From: Selenomonadaceae bacterium
Lineage (GTDB): Bacteria > Bacillota > Negativicutes > Selenomonadales > Selenomonadaceae
Length of the DNA: 49,713 nt
Reading direction: 5' to 3'
Assembly (NCBI GenBank): GCA_017484005.1
Contig: JAFUTY010000033.1
Coordinates: 1-49,713 of the forward strand
Shown: piece by piece, positions 25,216 to 31,745 of the stretch
Layout: each line of letters begins with the position of its first letter
Position numbering within the stretch: the stretch's first letter is position 1
Program-made: the position numbers and the translations under genes
The notes under the pieces: generated by a model
The model's database searches: none
What the model was told of the DNA's origin: nothing
Seen by the model: the letters and a program-made list of their open reading frames with translations, nothing else

Positions 25216-25860
25216 ATGAGCGGAGAAATTATCAGGATGAAGGGAACGCGCACTGGACTTGAATTGTCATTCGCGGAAGGCGTTTCATTTCCTCGAATCG
25301 AAACGGAAATCATTTCTCGACTCGAATCCATTGAGGGCAATTTTTTCACTCGCGGGACGGAAGTTTCAATTCGAAACGGCACTTTTCCAGGCGATCAAAT
25401 GGCGCGTCTCAAAAAAATTTTCAATCAGCACGGACTTCGATTCAGCGTTGCGGAAAAAGTTGAAAAAAATATCGATCTCCCAATGGAAAAATCTCCCGAC
25501 AAAGTTCCTGAAGAAGAAAAAATGATCGTTGTCAATCATACTCTTCGCGGCGGACAGGAGATTCGAGCGAAGGGGAGCGTCATGGTTTTTGGAAATGTGA
25601 ATCCCGGCGCACAGATTATCGCGGGAGGAAACATCGATATTCGAGGAACTTGCCGCGGAATTGTTCATGCCGGTGCGTTTGGAGATGTCAATGCTTTCGT
25701 CGTTGCAGATCATCTGATTCCATTGCAAATTCGAATCGCCGATTTTTTCTCAAGATCTCCGGACGATCTCGATCCTGCGGAATTGAATGTCAAATCAAAT
25801 TATCCAGAGCGGGCATCAGTCAAAGATGGTCAGATCGTCGTTGAACCGATTAAACGCTGA
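25216..25860 (+). CDS. minC: septum site-determining protein MinC
   Basis: A 214-residue FtsZ-assembly inhibitor. The N-terminal domain is less conserved (residues 1-100). The C-terminal right-handed beta-helix is clear: TLRGGQEIRAKGSVMVFGNV, NPGAQIIAGGNIDIRGTCRG, IVHAGAFGDVNAFVVA. ATG 25216 is used because AAAGGAG lies eight bases upstream; earlier in-frame codons look spurious. It is followed by minD, as usual. It binds MinD to block Z rings near the poles. Confidence 0.92.
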   Translation: MSGEIIRMKGTRTGLELSFAEGVSFPRIETEIISRLESIEGNFFTRGTEVSIRNGTFPGDQMARLKKIFNQHGLRFSVAEKVEKNIDLPMEKSPDKVPEEEKMIVVNHTLRGGQEIRAKGSVMVFGNVNPGAQIIAGGNIDIRGTCRGIVHAGAFGDVNAFVVADHLIPLQIRIADFFSRSPDDLDPAELNVKSNYPERASVKDGQIVVEPIKR

Positions 25861-25900
25861 ATCATAAAAAAATTTTTCCCAATATCGAGGAGTGAATTTT

Positions 25901-26689
25901 ATGTGCGAAGTCATGGTTGTCACATCGGGCAAGGGGGGCGTCGGTAAAACTACGACAACCGCAAATATTGGAGTTGGGCTCGCGATGCGAGGTAAGCGCG
26001 TTGCAGTTATCGATACCGACACCGGCTTGCGGAATCTCGACTTACTCCTCGGCTTGGAAAATCGAATCATGTATGATCTTGTCGATGTCACATCTGGACG
26101 CGTTGCATATAAAAAAGCGTTAGTTCGTCATAAAAAATTCGAGACGCTTTATCTATTGCCGACGTCTCAAGTTCGCGATAAATCAGCAGTCAAACCGGAG
26201 CAATTGGTCGAGCTTGTCACTGAAATGCGCAATGAATTCGATTATATTTTGATTGATTGTCCGGCAGGATTGGAGCAGGGATTTCAAACGGCAATCGCTG
26301 CGGCTGATGTTGCATTAGTTGTAACGACGCCGGAGATTTCATCAGTTCGCGACGCTGATAAAATCATTGGCGAGCTTGGACGCGCTGATAAAGAAACAAT
26401 CAAATTGATCGTGAATCGAATTCGTCCGATGATGGTTGAAAAAGGCGATATGCTCAACATGGATGATATCAATGAGATTTTGTCGCTCGAATGCATTGGA
26501 CAGATTCCAGATGATGAGGCGGTTGTCACTGCAACGAATCGCGGCGAGCCAGTTATCACGATTGACAGTTCAATGGCAGGGCGGGCGTATCGAAATATTG
26601 TCGCGCGAATCTGTGGAGAAGCTGTTCCATTTATGACGTTCCCTCGCGAAGGATTTTTGGCGAGACTGCGTCGATTGTTTGGAATGTGA
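25901..26689 (+). CDS. minD: septum site-determining ATPase MinD
   Basis: A 262-residue ParA-superfamily ATPase. The deviant Walker A is SGKGGVGKTTTTANIGVGLA; switch I is DTDTGLRNLDLLLGLENRI; switch II is LIDCPAGLEQGF. The C-terminal membrane-targeting helix is FLARLRRLFGM. It cycles on the membrane with MinE. The start is set at ATG 25901, 8 bases after GAGGAG; a GTG at 25892 is less likely. Confidence 0.97.
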   Translation: MCEVMVVTSGKGGVGKTTTTANIGVGLAMRGKRVAVIDTDTGLRNLDLLLGLENRIMYDLVDVTSGRVAYKKALVRHKKFETLYLLPTSQVRDKSAVKPEQLVELVTEMRNEFDYILIDCPAGLEQGFQTAIAAADVALVVTTPEISSVRDADKIIGELGRADKETIKLIVNRIRPMMVEKGDMLNMDDINEILSLECIGQIPDDEAVVTATNRGEPVITIDSSMAGRAYRNIVARICGEAVPFMTFPREGFLARLRRLFGM

Positions 26690-26705
26690 CGAGGAGGCGA
26701 GTGAG

Positions 26706-26984
26706 ATGTTCAAATCTTTGCTAAAAATGTTGGGAATTGGAGATGAGCAGCCTTCTGGAGTTGTTGCAAAGGATCGATTGAAGATGGTAATCATTCACGA
26801 CAGAACTTCAGTATCGCCGGAAGTTATGAAGAGATTTCGCGCTGATTTGATCAAAGTGCTTTCGAATTATTTTGAGATTGACGAGCATGACATGAATCTG
26901 TCGCTCGAAAGTGAATCGAATTCATGCGCTTTGATTGCAAGCATCCCATTGAGAGGAATGCGTGGAAGAGTTGCAAAAACTTGA
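26706..26984 (+). CDS. minE: cell division topological specificity factor MinE
   Basis: A 92-residue MinE. The N-terminal amphipathic segment MFKSLLKMLG binds membrane, the DRLKMVIIHDRTSVSPEVM helix/strand contacts MinD, and the C-terminal domain dimerises. It stimulates MinD ATPase to produce pole-to-pole oscillation. MinE rather than DivIVA with the Min proteins supports a Negativicute. The ATG has GAGGAGG upstream. It is the last gene of the cluster, followed by a terminator. Confidence 0.93.
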   Translation: MFKSLLKMLGIGDEQPSGVVAKDRLKMVIIHDRTSVSPEVMKRFRADLIKVLSNYFEIDEHDMNLSLESESNSCALIASIPLRGMRGRVAKT

Positions 26985-26998
26985 ATCCGAACAAAGAA

Positions 26999-27042
26999 AG
27001 CTCCCCGACAGATCGCGTTGATCTATCGGGGAGCTTGTTTTT
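26999..27042 (+). terminator. min cluster terminator (probably bidirectional)
   Basis: AGCTCCCCGA-AGATC pairs with GATCT-TCGGGGAGCT, followed by TTGTTTTT. It lies between minE and the convergent asparagine-synthase-like gene. Confidence 0.85.
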
Positions 27043-27052
27043 ATTTGTGGAT

Positions 27053-28066
27053 TTATTTTTTCTCAGAATTTTGAAGAGCTCGCTTAGCCCATTCGATTGT
27101 TGGATTTATCTCAAGCGCACGCTTAGCAATTTCAATTGGATCTCCTTTGAGTAAATATCCACCATAAACGAGCGCGTAATTGTCATAATCCTTCGGCGAT
27201 GGCTTGAAATCTTTTCCCATTGTTTCTTCACGATATCGAACATCATGTTCGTTCATTATGCAATTGTATAGTAAATTCGAATCATTTGTGTATTCATCAG
27301 GAATTTGCCACATGATCTCAATTGCACGACGACAATTTGCAAGAACGGTAACTTCTGCAATCGGATGAAAATTATAATAGCTTTGTGCAAGCCAGCCGCC
27401 ACTTTGATCTTCCCAGTAAACAAAATCCCATGGATTGTATCCAAGTTTTGTAACTTCTTGCAAATTTAACTTATCGAAATATTTTCGAGCTAATTTCAAT
27501 AGAAAATCATCTTTAGAGATTGTAGGTCTGAATTTGATCAAAGCACCGCCAAGACTGTAATAAGCAAATTTTTCCCAAGAATAATCTGATACTGGATATG
27601 CAAGCATGCCGTATTTTCTTCCACGTCCTATTTCATGAAAACCAGATGCAACATTAATCCATTGTCCTGGAAAATTATTCAATAATCCCCAGCCAACAAA
27701 TTCAGGACTTGTAGTTGATGGAAAGCGGTTGCGATGATTAATCTTTTTGAAGAATTGATAATATGGATTTTTATCATACTCACCAACATCTGGATCTTGT
27801 ATTGATAGCCAATTTAAGCCATTTTCTTGAGCCATTTGTCTCGCGTTTTGAATATCTTCTCTAAAAGGATAAGTGAAATAGAAACAATCCTGATTCAAAT
27901 CACGCGTCGAATAGAATGAAACTCCAGAATCGAGTCCACCAGTTATTGCGAAAAAAATTCTATTGCCGGCGATCGATTTTAAATTTTCGAATTGAGTATG
28001 AAATGCGTTGAAGAGCTCCTTTTTGACTTGAAAAAGTTGCCCCCCCCCCCCCGAGTTTCGACTCAA
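27053..28066 (-). CDS. asparagine-synthase-like protein 1, C-terminal half (out of frame with its N-terminal half)
   Basis: A 337-codon open frame holding the PP-loop ATP-pyrophosphatase domain of an asparagine-synthase-like protein. FFAITGGLDSGVSF is the adenylating PP-loop (SGGxDS-type). It ends in a TPR-like stretch (YALVYGGYLLKGDPIEIAKR). It can only begin at a TTG without ribosome site, immediately before the poly-G tract, so it is not an independent gene. With 12 (or 15, 9) G instead of 13 it continues from the 27960-28751 frame to give one protein of about 565 residues. Substrate unknown; such proteins amidate or ligate carboxylates, for example in surface glycan or peptide modification. 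Confidence 0.75.
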   Translation of the reverse strand: MSRNSGGGGQLFQVKKELFNAFHTQFENLKSIAGNRIFFAITGGLDSGVSFYSTRDLNQDCFYFTYPFREDIQNARQMAQENGLNWLSIQDPDVGEYDKNPYYQFFKKINHRNRFPSTTSPEFVGWGLLNNFPGQWINVASGFHEIGRGRKYGMLAYPVSDYSWEKFAYYSLGGALIKFRPTISKDDFLLKLARKYFDKLNLQEVTKLGYNPWDFVYWEDQSGGWLAQSYYNFHPIAEVTVLANCRRAIEIMWQIPDEYTNDSNLLYNCIMNEHDVRYREETMGKDFKPSPKDYDNYALVYGGYLLKGDPIEIAKRALEINPTIEWAKRALQNSEKK

Positions 28067-28751
28067 AATCTAAAACTTTCCGCTGTTTTCTCGGATAAAA
28101 GCGTTGAGTTGAAAAATCGTCGAATCGAAGAGAGAAATTCGGAATCAATCTAAAAATTCCCTCGTTATTGGTTGAGTCATCGACATAAGCACGTCGCATG
28201 AAATATTTTTTATCTCTCACGTACTTCTGCAATGCCGAATCTCCACGTTTCACAACACGATGCGCTAGATTTGGATTCGACGAGACAACTTTTTCTTCCG
28301 GCGCGTAAAAAACTCCACGAAGTGTCACTGCATCTGGAAATAGTTCGATCTTGTCATTTGAATCCAAAATCACAACGTAAGATCCGCCGAGGCAATCGAG
28401 AGTATCCAAAAATGCATCGCGTCCATCTTTCGCAAAAATTTCAGCGAGAGTTCGAGCTATATTTTCATTTTTCGAGGATCTTGTGGCGAAAACTGCAAGT
28501 CCGAGAATTGTCACATTAGTTCCATTGCAACTTCCAGATTCAACTCGACAGAGCGAATGTGTGTATAGATAAAATCCGCCGCCGAGATATCGTTGAAAAA
28601 AGTGCGGATTGATATCGACGTTTGGATCTTTGCAAATCAGATATCCACGCGCGAATAGAAGTTTTGTATTTTTCTCGTCAGTGAAATCTTCGTCAGAATA
28701 TGAACACGATGGAAGTCTGCCGTTAAAAAATTGAGTATTTGTCTCAGCCAT
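27960..28751 (-). CDS. asparagine-synthase-like protein 1, N-terminal half, phase-variable (OFF)
   Basis: The true start of the gene: ATG 28751 has GAGGAGGAGG just upstream. The 263-residue product has an Ntn-like glutamine-amidotransferase fold ([41 protein letters not shown]). It lacks the catalytic Cys2 of class II amidotransferases, so it probably does not hydrolyse glutamine. After KVLDFESKL it enters G13 and runs in the wrong frame for ~30 residues before a stop at 27960. Removing one G joins it to the PP-loop half. It has a close tandem paralogue at 28971-30648. Likely a contingency gene acting on a surface component (inference). Confidence 0.75.
   Translation of the reverse strand: MAETNTQFFNGRLPSCSYSDEDFTDEKNTKLLFARGYLICKDPNVDINPHFFQRYLGGGFYLYTHSLCRVESGSCNGTNVTILGLAVFATRSSKNENIARTLAEIFAKDGRDAFLDTLDCLGGSYVVILDSNDKIELFPDAVTLRGVFYAPEEKVVSSNPNLAHRVVKRGDSALQKYVRDKKYFMRRAYVDDSTNNEGIFRLIPNFSLRFDDFSTQRFYPRKQRKVLDFESKLGGGGATFSSQKGALQRISYSIRKFKIDRRQ
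28040..28052 (-). repeat. poly-G tract (13 G), phase-variation site of asparagine-synthase-like gene 1
   Basis: Thirteen C on the plus strand lie exactly at the junction of the N- and C-terminal frames. The minus-strand flanks are AAACTC and CAA. In an AT-rich window such a run is not expected by chance and is mutable by slipped-strand mispairing. Confidence 0.88.
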
Positions 28752-28770
28752 AAATCCTCCTCCTCAACTG

Positions 28771-28797
28771 AAAAACGAGAAGTCAATCGACTCCTCG
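28771..28797 (-). terminator. terminator after tRNA-Pro
   Basis: On the minus strand CGAGGAGTC-GATT-GACTTCTCG is followed by TTTTT, 46 bases after the tRNA 3' end. Confidence 0.75.
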
Positions 28798-28820
28798 CTT
28801 AAATCAAACATCACTCAATT

Positions 28821-28842
28821 AATGGATGCAACATCATGTTGC
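28821..28842 (-). repeat. structured interspersed repeat, copy D, abutting tRNA-Pro
   Basis: On the minus strand GCAACATGATGTTGC follows the tRNA CCA end directly and continues ATCCATT. The arms GCAACA/TGTTGC keep pairing although they differ from the other copies; the loop is again TGA. Confidence 0.72.
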
Positions 28843-28919
28843 TGGTCGGAGCGACGGGACTTGAACCCACGACCTCTTCCACCCCAAGGAAGCGCGCTAC
28901 CAAACTGCGCCACGCCCCG
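28843..28919 (-). tRNA. tRNA-Pro (anticodon GGG), CCA encoded
   Basis: A 77-base cloverleaf. The acceptor stem CGGGGCG/CGCTCCG has one G-T pair, the D arm has GCAGTTTGGTAGCGC, and the anticodon stem CTTCC/GGAAG encloses TTGGGGT (anticodon GGG). The T arm has GGTTCAAGTCC, and ACCA is encoded. The C1-G72 pair is typical of bacterial tRNA-Pro. It lies between the two phase-variable asparagine-synthase-like genes. Confidence 0.95.
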
Positions 28920-28928
28920 ACACAACGA

Positions 28929-28957
28929 ATTCTAACACTCGCACAAAAATTTTTCAA
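28929..28957 (-). promoter_or_regulatory. promoter of tRNA-Pro
   Basis: On the minus strand TTGAAA, 17 bases, then TAGAAT, ending 9 bases before the tRNA 5' end. Confidence 0.65.
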
Positions 28958-28970
28958 TTCGATAAGAATT

Positions 28971-29963
28971 TTATTTTTTCTCAGGATTTGGATTTTGAAG
29001 AGCTTTTTTTGCCCAATCAATCGTTGGATTTATCTCAAGCGCACGTTTAGCAATTTCAATTGGATCGCCTTTGAGTAGATATCCACCATAAACGAGCGCA
29101 TAATTGTCATAATCTTTCGGAGATGGTTTGAAATCCTTCCCCATATTTTTTTCGCGATACCGAAAATCATGTTCATTCATTATGCATTTATACAACAATG
29201 AAGATTGATTAATATATTCATCCGGAACTTGCCACATAATTTCGAGAGCTCTTCTACAATTTGCAAATGATATCGATTCAAAAACTGGATCAAAATCATC
29301 GCAATATCTTGATAAAAATCCACCATCATTTGTTTCGATGTAGCTGAAATCCCAAGGATTGTATCCCAAACGTGCGACTTCCGCATGATTCAATTTTGCG
29401 AAATAATTTTCTGCCATTTCAACAATAATCGGATCTTGACGCAATAATTTTTGATGATTGGCAAATCGCATTCGCAATATAAATTTTTCCAACGAGTATA
29501 ACGAAGAACGAGCTTTTTCCCATTTTCGTCCGCGAGCTGCCTCGTGAACTACTGAATGAATATGAATCCATTGTCCTGGAAACATGTTCAACAACAGAAA
29601 ACCAATTACTCCATGATACTTAGTCATTAATACATAATCGCTCATAACAGATTGTTTAAACACTTGATAATATGGATTTGACTTGATTGATGAACCTTCT
29701 AAGGATGTCCAATTCAATTTGTAATATTTAGCGATTTGACTCGCATTTTCAATATCTTCGTCACGAGTATGAGTGAAAAAAAAGCAATCGGAATTCAGTT
29801 TTCTTGTCGCATGAAATGAAACACCGGAATCATGCCCGCCTGTTAATCCAAAGACAATATTTTCTCCGAGTGATTTTAAATTTTCTAATTGAGTATGAAA
29901 TACTTGGAAGAGTTCTTGTTTGACTTGAAAAAGTTGCCCCCCCCCCCCCGAGTTTCGACTCAA
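28971..29963 (-). CDS. asparagine-synthase-like protein 2, C-terminal half (out of frame with its N-terminal half)
   Basis: A 330-codon frame with PP-loop VFGLTGGHDSGVSF and the same C-terminal TPR-like end as paralogue 1 (FKPSPKDYDNYALVYGGYLL and following). As in paralogue 1 the only upstream start is a TTG without ribosome site just before the poly-G run, so it depends on the upstream frame. The middle (about residues 70-200) is strongly diverged from paralogue 1, while both ends are nearly identical, suggesting different substrates on a common scaffold. A length of 12 G would restore a ~558-residue protein. Confidence 0.75.
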   Translation of the reverse strand: MSRNSGGGGQLFQVKQELFQVFHTQLENLKSLGENIVFGLTGGHDSGVSFHATRKLNSDCFFFTHTRDEDIENASQIAKYYKLNWTSLEGSSIKSNPYYQVFKQSVMSDYVLMTKYHGVIGFLLLNMFPGQWIHIHSVVHEAARGRKWEKARSSLYSLEKFILRMRFANHQKLLRQDPIIVEMAENYFAKLNHAEVARLGYNPWDFSYIETNDGGFLSRYCDDFDPVFESISFANCRRALEIMWQVPDEYINQSSLLYKCIMNEHDFRYREKNMGKDFKPSPKDYDNYALVYGGYLLKGDPIEIAKRALEINPTIDWAKKALQNPNPEKK

Positions 29964-30648
29964 AATCTAAAATTTTCCGCTGTTTTCTCGGATAAAAGCG
30001 TTGAGTTGAAAAATCATCGAGTGAAAGTTTGAAATTCGGAATCAATCTAAAAATCCCATCAATGTCCGTCGAGTCATCTACGTAGTAAGTAAGTACCTCT
30101 TGATTGGTTTCTTTCAAATACTTGTAAAAGCTAGATTTTTCACCTTTAACAACAACATTCGCCAGATTTACATGGGACGCAATAACTTTTTTGTTTGGTG
30201 CATAGAAAATACTTCTAAGAGTCGCGGCATCAGGATAGATGTACATTTTTTCTTCGGATTGCAAAATTACAACGTAAGATCCGCCAAGACAGTCGAGAGT
30301 ATCGAGAAATTTTTCTTCCCCATCATTCGCAAAAATTTCAGCGAGAGTTCGAGCGATATTTTCATTTTTTGAGGATCTTGTGGCGAAAACTGCAAGTCCG
30401 AGGATTATCACATTAGTTCCATTGCAATTTCCATATTCAACGCGGCAAAGTGAATGAGTATAGAGATAAAATCCGCCGCCGAGATATCTTGGCAAAAAAT
30501 GTGGAGTGATTCCGACGTCTGAATTTTTACAAATCAAAAATCCACGCGCGAATAAAAGTTTGGTATTTTTCTCGTCAGTGAAATCCTCGTCAGAATATGA
30601 ACATGATGGAAGTCTGCCGTTGAAAAATTGAGCATTTGATTCAGTCAT
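29830..30648 (-). CDS. asparagine-synthase-like protein 2, N-terminal half, phase-variable (OFF)
   Basis: The gene starts at ATG 30648, preceded by TAGGAGGAAAATTT; upstream in-frame codons are not coding. The first ~130 residues are almost the same as in paralogue 1 ([20 protein letters not shown]), with [20 protein letters not shown] and [20 protein letters not shown]. It also lacks a catalytic Cys at position 2. After ILDFESKL it enters G13 and ends out of frame at 29830, giving 272 residues. Losing one G, or gaining two, would fuse it to the PP-loop half. Both paralogues currently have 13 G, so both are OFF. Confidence 0.75.
   Translation of the reverse strand: MTESNAQFFNGRLPSCSYSDEDFTDEKNTKLLFARGFLICKNSDVGITPHFLPRYLGGGFYLYTHSLCRVEYGNCNGTNVIILGLAVFATRSSKNENIARTLAEIFANDGEEKFLDTLDCLGGSYVVILQSEEKMYIYPDAATLRSIFYAPNKKVIASHVNLANVVVKGEKSSFYKYLKETNQEVLTYYVDDSTDIDGIFRLIPNFKLSLDDFSTQRFYPRKQRKILDFESKLGGGGATFSSQTRTLPSISYSIRKFKITRRKYCLWINRRA
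29937..29949 (-). repeat. poly-G tract (13 G), phase-variation site of asparagine-synthase-like gene 2
   Basis: It has the same position within the gene, same length and same flanks (AAACTC, CAA) as the tract at 28040-28052. The DNA on its 5' coding side is nearly identical between paralogues for about 70 bases. Confidence 0.88.
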
Positions 30649-30723
30649 AAATTTTCCTCCTACAAAATTTGAGAAATGTGTTATTGGCTTGAAGATTTTA
30701 ACAATCGCATAAAAATTTTTCAA

Positions 30724-30732
30724 TGCTATAAT
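30724..30732 (+). promoter_or_regulatory. extended -10 promoter of the metH operon
   Basis: TGCTATAAT is a perfect -10 with the TGn extension, 20 bases before the first gene of the operon. No convincing -35 lies at standard spacing. Confidence 0.5.
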
Positions 30733-30752
30733 TCGAGCGAGGTGGATTTCAA

Positions 30753-31418
30753 ATGCAAATCTATAATGCACCGATTTTCTCAATCGATCAAAAGGAAACT
30801 CGAAGATATGCAGGGCTGTCGCGAGCTGAAAATTTTTCCGATGAATTGATTGCCGAGGCTTGCGACGATGCAAAAATTTTAATAACTCCCCGCGGAGTTT
30901 GGGAAATCTATGATTATGACTGCGAAACTCAAATCGTTGACAATCGAATCAAACTCAACGGCAAATCGATTGGAAAACATCTTGCGACTTGTGAAAAATT
31001 GATCTGTTTATCCGCGACAGTTGGAATTGAAATCGAAACTGAAATCACTCGAAGATTTTCCGATGGCAATTATACATCGGCGATTCTCCTCGATGCCGCG
31101 GCAACTTCAGCGATTGAGCAAGCTGCTGATGCTGTTGAGAATTCGATAAAACAGAAATTCTCGAAAGATGGATTCAAAACTCGATGGAGATTTTCGCCTG
31201 GATATGGAGATTTTCCACTCGAAGATCAGCCGCAGATTTTCGAATTGTCATGTGCGTCGAAAATCGGAATTTGTTTAACCGAATCGATGATGCTCGAGCC
31301 GCGAAAATCAATCACTGCGCTTGTGGGTTTATATAGATCCAGTGAAAAAATAATGGGTCAAGCGTCACGCTTGTGCGAGATTTGTTCGAAAATCGATTGT
31401 TATGCGCGGAGGATTTGA
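30753..31418 (+). CDS. B12-dependent methionine synthase reactivation-domain protein
   Basis: A 221-residue stand-alone MetH activation domain, which binds SAM and lets oxidised cob(II)alamin be reductively remethylated. The signature is WRFSPGYGDFPLEDQPQIFE, with LSATVGIEIETEITRRFSDG earlier and a C-terminal Cys cluster CEICSKIDC common in anaerobe versions. The separate metH at 31746 lacks this domain, so the two should work together. The octapeptide MGQASRLC just before the Cys cluster is encoded by a copy of the hairpin repeat (31351-31374). GAGGTGG precedes the ATG. The gdx gene follows after 3 bases. Confidence 0.88.
   Translation: MQIYNAPIFSIDQKETRRYAGLSRAENFSDELIAEACDDAKILITPRGVWEIYDYDCETQIVDNRIKLNGKSIGKHLATCEKLICLSATVGIEIETEITRRFSDGNYTSAILLDAAATSAIEQAADAVENSIKQKFSKDGFKTRWRFSPGYGDFPLEDQPQIFELSCASKIGICLTESMMLEPRKSITALVGLYRSSEKIMGQASRLCEICSKIDCYARRI
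31351..31374 (-). repeat. structured interspersed repeat, copy C (short)
   Basis: AATGGGTCAAGCGTCACGCT followed by TGTG is shared base for base with 18419-18442 (copy B). It forms the arms CAAGCG/CGCTTG. The longer flank of copy B is missing. It lies inside coding sequence in the same reading phase as in sufU (both read MGQASRL). Confidence 0.65.
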
Positions 31419-31421
31419 AAT

Positions 31422-31733
31422 TTGGAATGGATTTATCTAATCGTCGCGGGATTATTTGAAGTGACATGGGCAGTCGGTTTGAAACTCACTGAAGGATTTT
31501 CAAAAATTTTTCCCTCGATCGTAACAATCGCCGGAATGATTTTGTCATTTGTATTTCTATCGCTGGCACTGAAAAAATTGCCGCTGTCAATTGCATATGC
31601 GATTTGGACAGGAATTGGAACGATGGGAACAGTGATTTTCGGCGTATATTTTTTTCATGAATCGATTTCACTTCCGCATCTGATTTGTGTGGGATTAATA
31701 TTGACTGGAATTATTGGACTTCGAATTTTATGA
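31422..31733 (+). CDS. gdx: SMR-family guanidinium exporter (SugE/Gdx)
   Basis: A 103-residue small multidrug resistance family protein with four membrane helices. The first helix carries the essential Glu in VAGLFEVTWAVGLKLTEGF. The third has AYAIWTGIGTMGTVIFGVYF and the fourth ends GIIGLRIL. W at the WAVG position and the GIGT motif fit the SugE/Gdx (guanidinium/H+ antiport) subgroup rather than EmrE. The start is a TTG with CGGAGGA upstream. No guanidine riboswitch is visible. Its placement between the MetH activator and metH is functionally unexplained. Confidence 0.85.
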   Translation: MEWIYLIVAGLFEVTWAVGLKLTEGFSKIFPSIVTIAGMILSFVFLSLALKKLPLSIAYAIWTGIGTMGTVIFGVYFFHESISLPHLICVGLILTGIIGLRIL

Positions 31734-31745
31734 GGAGGAATTTGA

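Noticed and set aside
28843..28919. tRNA-Pro as an att site of an integrated element spanning 27-30.6 kb
   Set aside because: No integrase and no direct repeat of the tRNA end at the other side were found; tandem duplication explains the layout better.
28971..29963. The PP-loop halves downstream of the poly-G tracts as independent genes
   Set aside because: Their only start is TTG inside the upstream coding frame, with no ribosome-binding site. They are better read as the 3' part of a phase-variable gene.
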